Below, piece after piece: positions 30,292 through 34,022 of a DNA stretch of 34,022 nucleotides. This stretch comes from Chloroflexota bacterium (GTDB taxonomy: Bacteria; Chloroflexota; Limnocylindria; QHBO01). A program made the translations under genes and the position numbers. The DNA is taken from contig JACCWY010000414.1 of NCBI GenBank assembly GCA_013697395.1, positions 1-34,022 of the forward strand, in the 5' to 3' direction. How positions within the stretch are numbered: the stretch's first letter is position 1; every line of letters starts with the position of its first letter. Below the pieces are notes generated by a model. That model was not told the DNA's origin. It searched no databases and was given only the letters and a program-made list of their open reading frames with translations.

Positions 30292-31663
30292 TGGCGATCG
30301 ACGCACCGATGCGATCCGTTCCATCGCCGCCCACGCGCCCACCGCGGCGGACTTCGAGCGTCTCGCGACGTATCCGCATCTCGTCGTCAGCTGGCTCGAG
30401 GCGGATGGCTATCCCACCAGCGTCGCCACGACCTTCGAGACCGATGCGACCGCCGGCATCATCCGCCTGGCCTCGCCCGGCGGCATGTCGATTCCGACCG
30501 ACCGCGAGGTCGGCGTCCTTGGCAGCCATATCCATCCCATCACCGGCGGCTACGACGAGCGCCGCCACCTCCAGCTGTGGGGCAGGTTCGACGGTGCTGA
30601 GGCGTTCACGCCGGACCGCGTCTGGGGATGGGACGAGGCCGAGACCCCCTTCTTCGAGTACTCGGAGCGCTCCGTCCCGCAATCCCGTCGCTACCTCGCG
30701 GCCCTGTCGAGGGAGAAGGGTCGCACGATCAGGCCACGGCTGTCACCCTTCTGGCTGGCGCTGCGCACGACGCGCCTGCCGTTCCTCTCGGCGACCGCCG
30801 TTCCGGTCCTGCTCGGCATCGCCGTGGCCGCCAGCCACGGCGCGTTCACCTGGTGGACGGCGCTGCTCACGCTCCTCGGAGGCTCCTTCGCGCACCTGGC
30901 CATCAACGTCACGAACGACATCTTCGACACGCTCTCCGGAGCCGACGAGGCCAACACCACGCCGACGCAGTTCTCCGGCGGGTCGCGCGTCGCGGTCTAC
31001 GACCTCGTGAGCATCCGTGGGCTGACCTGGGTCGCGCTGGCGCTCTTTGCAGCTGCGGCCGCCGTCGGCCTGCTGCTGGTCGCCGTCACGGGCTCGCTGA
31101 CCCTGGTCTGGATCGGCATCGCGGGGATTGCGGTCGGGGTCGCCTACACCGCTCCGCCCCTGAAGCTCGTGTATCGCGGGCTCGGCGAGATCGCCGTCGC
31201 CATCGGTTTCGGCCCCATCATGCTGCTGGGCGCGTACGTGGTGCAGACCGGGCGCCTGGGATCGGAGCCGCTCGTGGTCTCGCTGGTGCCCGGCATCCTG
31301 ATCGCGCTGATCCTGTTCGTGAACGAGATCCCCGACCGGCGGTCCGATGCCGAAGCCGGGAAAAGGACGCTGCCCGTTCGCTTCTCACCCGACGCCGTGC
31401 GCACGGGCTACCTCGTGGCCGCCCTGGCGGCCTTCGCGGTGATCGCGGGCGGCGCGGCGGGCGGGCTTCTGCCGTGGCCCACGCTCATCGCCCTGGCCGC
31501 GGTGCCACTGGCGCTGCGCGTCCACGCCGGGCTCAAGACGCATTACGACAGCCCCTATACGCTGATGGCGGTGATGGGCGCCAACGTGAACCTGAACCTG
31601 GTCGTCGGCGGGCTGCTGCTCCTCGCCTACGTGGCCACCATCGCGGCGATGCTCCTCGCCTAG
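30288..31663 (+). CDS. PNPOx-domain/UbiA prenyltransferase fusion with apparent frameshift near the start
   Basis: The intact reading frame from 30305 to 31663 encodes an N-terminal PNPOx-like part (HAPTAADFERLATYPHLVVS onward; HIHPITGGYDERRHLQLWG). It continues into a UbiA/MenA-type membrane prenyltransferase with NDIFDTLSGAD and NEIPDRRSDAEAGKRTLPV, the two Asp-rich prenyl-diphosphate motifs, and about eight helices. No ATG, GTG or TTG occurs in this frame before ATG 30485, which would cut off about 60 clearly coding residues. GTG 30288 and ATG 30291 (GTGA overlap with the previous stop) are in a different frame and would join the coding frame if one base were missing between about 30294 and 30316. 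It is either a sequencing/assembly error, a mutation, or programmed slippage. MenA-like lipid-quinone synthesis is likely; substrate inferred. Confidence 0.75.
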
Positions 31664-31664
31664 G

Positions 31665-31690
31665 CCGTTGCCTCGGCTCCACGGCAATGG
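31665..31690 (+). terminator. Terminator-like hairpin after the UbiA gene
   Basis: CCGTTGCC (31665-31672) pairs with GGCAATGG (31683-31690), one G-T wobble, loop 10 nt, followed by TTT. It is directly after the UbiA stop. Confidence 0.5.
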
Positions 31691-31777
31691 TTTGGACTGC
31701 CGGGTGGTGGGGCCTCGTGCCGACGGCCGGGCTGGCGGCCGGTTCGGCCCTGTCATCGGTGGCGCGCGGCCGTGCAG

Positions 31778-32743
31778 TCAGCGGTCGACGGTGACGAGCG
31801 CGGCGACGCGGTCCCGCTCCGTGTTGCGAGCGAACAGGAAGGTGGCGTCGACGAGCTCGGAACGGACTTCGAGGGCCGGGACCGTCTCGGTCACGGTGTG
31901 CATGGCGCCGATCCGTCCGCTGGTCCAGCTGCCGCCGATCAGGACCGGGGCGGGCGCGACGCCGCCGTCGTCGGCAAGCGGCTGCGCGGTGAGGAAGTTG
32001 CCCGTCGGTCCCCGGCGGACGAGCAGGAGCGCGCCGCCCGGATCGGTCATCGGCCGGCGGTTCGCGCCGATGCGCCCGCCATACGCCGTCGGCACCCGCT
32101 CGCCCACCCCGAGCGGGGTGGCCAGCACGTCGATCTCGGTGGTCGGCCTGAAGACTGGGTAGCCGGCGCGAACGCCCAGCAGGATCGCGAGCGCCAGGAT
32201 CACGGGCGGGATCGCGAGCGGCCAGGCGACCGACCGCTCCGGCTTCACGACAGGGTCGAGGGCGACGATTCGATCGGCCACGATGCGCGGAGGCGTACCG
32301 GCCACCGTCGCCGCGATGGGAAGCTCGTCTTCCACGACAACGGTCGCGCTGGTGAGGAAGCCGGTCGCCTGGGCGAGCTCCGCGTCCAGCAGTGGGGCGG
32401 TGCGACGGAGCACGATCGCCCGGAGCGGATTGTCGGCATCGACGAGGAGGGCGAACGACCCGCGCTCGCCGGTGGGCGACTGCCGCAGGGCCACGACCCG
32501 GCCGCGCAGCCGAATCCAGCCCTCGGGATGCGTCGTCGCAGCGTCGAAGAGTTGCTGCACCGTGACGTCCTCGGGCTGCGGGTCGAGCAGCGGCGCGACG
32601 ATGGGCACCGCGGCGGCGCCGAGCAGGAGCAGCGCGACGAGCACCGCCGGCGCGCTTCCCACCCGCCGGAGCGCAGTGGCGCCGAAAGGCCGGCCGAGCT
32701 GCCATGCCAGCCAGCCGCAGGTTGCCAGGATCCGTCCAGTCAC
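31778..32743 (-). CDS. Two-TM membrane protein, unrecognised
   Basis: The 321-aa product from GTG 32743 begins near TGRILATCGWLAWQLGRPFG. A first membrane helix follows (about residues 35-58, VLVALLLLGAAAVPIVAPLL), then a soluble domain with GWIRLRGRVVALRQSP and LLVDADNPLRAIVLRR, OB-fold-like in pattern. A second helix is at about 175-200, with a C-terminal beta-rich part (GNFLTAQPLA, GGSWTSGRIGAM). I cannot assign a family. It is divergent from tryptophanase. No ATG exists in frame near the start; the GTG overlaps the stop of a three-codon minicistron (ATG CCG CGG TGA) that has a perfect ribosome site. An outer-surface role is conceivable, not shown. Confidence 0.65.
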   Translation of the reverse strand: MTGRILATCGWLAWQLGRPFGATALRRVGSAPAVLVALLLLGAAAVPIVAPLLDPQPEDVTVQQLFDAATTHPEGWIRLRGRVVALRQSPTGERGSFALLVDADNPLRAIVLRRTAPLLDAELAQATGFLTSATVVVEDELPIAATVAGTPPRIVADRIVALDPVVKPERSVAWPLAIPPVILALAILLGVRAGYPVFRPTTEIDVLATPLGVGERVPTAYGGRIGANRRPMTDPGGALLLVRRGPTGNFLTAQPLADDGGVAPAPVLIGGSWTSGRIGAMHTVTETVPALEVRSELVDATFLFARNTERDRVAALVTVDR

Positions 32744-32783
32744 CGCGGCATGATGCCCTCCGAGGTGCCGCGCGCCAACCCGG

Positions 32784-32789
32784 TACCAT
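32784..32789 (+). promoter_or_regulatory. TACCAT box of the tryptophanase gene
   Basis: TACCAT ends 8 nt before ATG 32798; no ribosome site lies between. A leaderless transcript is inferred. Confidence 0.5.
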
Positions 32790-32797
32790 CGCCGACG

Positions 32798-34022
32798 ATG
32801 GAGCGCTTCCACACGATCATCGAGCCCTTCCGCATCAAGAGCGTCGAGCCGATCCGCCTCACGACGGTCGAGGAGCGGCAGGCGAAGCTCGGCGAGGCCG
32901 GCTTCAACCTCTTCAACCTGCACGCGGACGACGTGCTGATCGACCTGCTCACCGACTCCGGCACGGGTGCGATGAGCGCGGAGCAGTGGGCTGGCATCCA
33001 GCGCGGCGACGAGTCGTACGCTGGGTCACCCTCCTGGTTCCGGTTCCTCGAGGCGGTGACCGAGCTGTGGCCGTTCCGCCATGTCATCCCGACCCACCAG
33101 GGTCGCGCAGCGGAGAAGATCCTCTTCAGCGTCATTGGCGGGCCGGGCAAGGTCATCCCCTCCAATACGCACTTCGACACGACCCGCGCCAACGTCGAGT
33201 TCTCCGGTGCCGAGGCGGTCGACTGCCTCATTGCCGAGGGCCGCGAGCCTTCGACGATCCATCCGTTCAAGGGCAACATGGACACCGATGCGCTCGACGC
33301 CCTGATCCGCGAGCGCGGTGCCGAGAACGTGCCGGTCGTGTTCGTGACCGTGACCAACAACTCGGGCGGCGGGCAGCCCGTGAGCCTCGCCAACATCCGC
33401 GCGGTGCGCGCGGTGTGCGACCGGTACGAGCTGCCGCTCTTCCTCGACGCGTGCCGCTTCGCGGAGAACGCGTGGTTCATCAAGCAGCGCGAGGACGGCT
33501 ACGGCGATGCATCGGTCCCCGACATCGTGCGCGAGATGGCCTCGCTGGCCGATGGGATGACGATGTCGGGCAAGAAGGATGCGCTGGCCAACATCGGCGG
33601 CTGGCTGGCCCTCAACTCGGACGAATGGGCGGAGCAGTGCCGCAACATGCTCATCCTGACCGAGGGCTTTCCGACGTACGGCGGCCTGGCGGGCCGAGAC
33701 CTCGAGGCAATGGCCGCCGGCCTTCGAGAAGTCGTGCAGGACGACTACCTGCGCTACCGGATCCGATCGACCGCCTACCTCGGAGAGGCGCTTGTCGATG
33801 CCGGGGTGCCCTGCGTGCGGCCGATCGGCGGCCATGCCGTCTACCTGGATGCAGCGGGCCTGCTCCCCCACATCGCTCCGCTCGAGTACCCCGGGCAGGC
33901 GCTGGCCTGCGCCCTGTACCGCGAGGGCGGCATTCGCGCCTGCGAGATCGGTTCGGTCATGTTCGGCCGCCACCCGGACGGGTCCGAGACCCCGGCAGCG
34001 ATGGAGCTCGTACGCCTCGCGA
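32798..34022 (+). CDS. tnaA: Tryptophanase (beta-eliminating lyase), 3' end outside window
   Basis: The 408 visible residues cover most of a PLP-dependent beta-eliminating lyase. Family motifs are PFRIKSVEPIRL, DLLTDSGTGAMS, GDESYAGS, IPTHQGRAAE and the PLP lysine in MSGKKDA (Lys260, with Lys259 before it). Two positions that separate tryptophanase from tyrosine phenol-lyase agree with tryptophanase: FDTT (Asp, where TPL has Thr) and CEIGS (Ile, where TPL has the phenol-binding Arg in MERG). It would split tryptophan into indole, pyruvate and ammonia. The C-terminal tail of about 60 residues, including further substrate-site residues, is outside. No tnaC-like leader peptide or tnaB permease is visible. 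Confidence 0.9.
   Translation, partial: MERFHTIIEPFRIKSVEPIRLTTVEERQAKLGEAGFNLFNLHADDVLIDLLTDSGTGAMSAEQWAGIQRGDESYAGSPSWFRFLEAVTELWPFRHVIPTHQGRAAEKILFSVIGGPGKVIPSNTHFDTTRANVEFSGAEAVDCLIAEGREPSTIHPFKGNMDTDALDALIRERGAENVPVVFVTVTNNSGGGQPVSLANIRAVRAVCDRYELPLFLDACRFAENAWFIKQREDGYGDASVPDIVREMASLADGMTMSGKKDALANIGGWLALNSDEWAEQCRNMLILTEGFPTYGGLAGRDLEAMAAGLREVVQDDYLRYRIRSTAYLGEALVDAGVPCVRPIGGHAVYLDAAGLLPHIAPLEYPGQALACALYREGGIRACEIGSVMFGRHPDGSETPAAMELVRLA

Noticed and set aside
32798..34022. Tyrosine phenol-lyase instead of tryptophanase
   Set aside because: The MSGKKDA and GGLAGRD segments look TPL-like, but the two specificity positions (FDTT and EIGS) match tryptophanase.

Overview
The window is about 34 kb of gene-dense, very GC-rich bacterial chromosome (G/C dominates third codon positions by eye; GC was not computed). 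Frequent GTG starts, many apparently leaderless promoters, a CysO-like sulfur carrier, a DDN-type deazaflavin/flavin oxidoreductase, a DUF2520 protein next to panC and a secreted LTD/nuclease protein suggest a terrestrial Actinomycetota or, more likely, a high-GC Chloroflexota-type lineage. That placement is inference. I see no rRNA, tRNA, CRISPR array, prophage or insertion sequence. Most of the window reads as ordinary chromosome with a secreted-enzyme section.

Layout. 1-1.0 kb: 3' end of threonine synthase coupled to a CysO/MoaD-like carrier, then a minimal nucleotidyltransferase. 1.1-3.8 kb: a MocR-type regulator with an operator-like region, two small ORFs with good ribosome sites, and a class III cyclase-like protein. 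3.9-8.1 kb (minus): a GH13 trehalose-synthase-like enzyme, an LLM flavin oxidoreductase and a membrane sulfatase-fold protein in one tight run. 8.2-10.7 kb (plus): alpha/beta hydrolase, sirtuin, P1-family peptidase. 10.7-13.7 kb (minus): DUF2520 Rossmann protein, panC, a DinB-like protein and panB, a pantothenate cluster. 13.8-17.3 kb: disulfide oxidoreductase-like flavoprotein, S51 peptidase, and an HtrA-like protease coupled to the DDN-like protein. 17.3-20.4 kb: three regulators (HxlR, an ArsR-AHSA1 fusion, a Fur-family Nur-like protein), each with a palindrome in front of it, and a NiCoT nickel transporter divergent from the Nur-like gene across a Nur-box-like palindrome.

20.5-28.4 kb: an arginase-family enzyme, then a secreted-enzyme section with a large subtilase, a convergent lipoprotein and a large LTD/nuclease protein. 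28.5-34 kb: a small acidic protein, CorA, a PNPOx-like protein, a PNPOx-UbiA fusion with an apparent frameshift, an unrecognised two-TM protein, and the 5' part of a tryptophanase.

Recurring architecture: (i) about a dozen genes have a TANNNT-like box ending only 6-10 nt before the start codon; (ii) six gene pairs overlap as GTGA (start GTG, stop TGA); (iii) two convergent pairs share a CTAG in which both stop codons lie. The points I would check first are the frameshifted PNPOx-UbiA gene, the Nur box, the palindrome-bearing 400-bp gap between convergent genes, the mutually exclusive hairpins after the Nur-like gene, the DUF2520 pantothenate cluster and the CysO-like protein ending in GGSG. 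I did not find an obvious new multi-gene defence or biosynthetic system.
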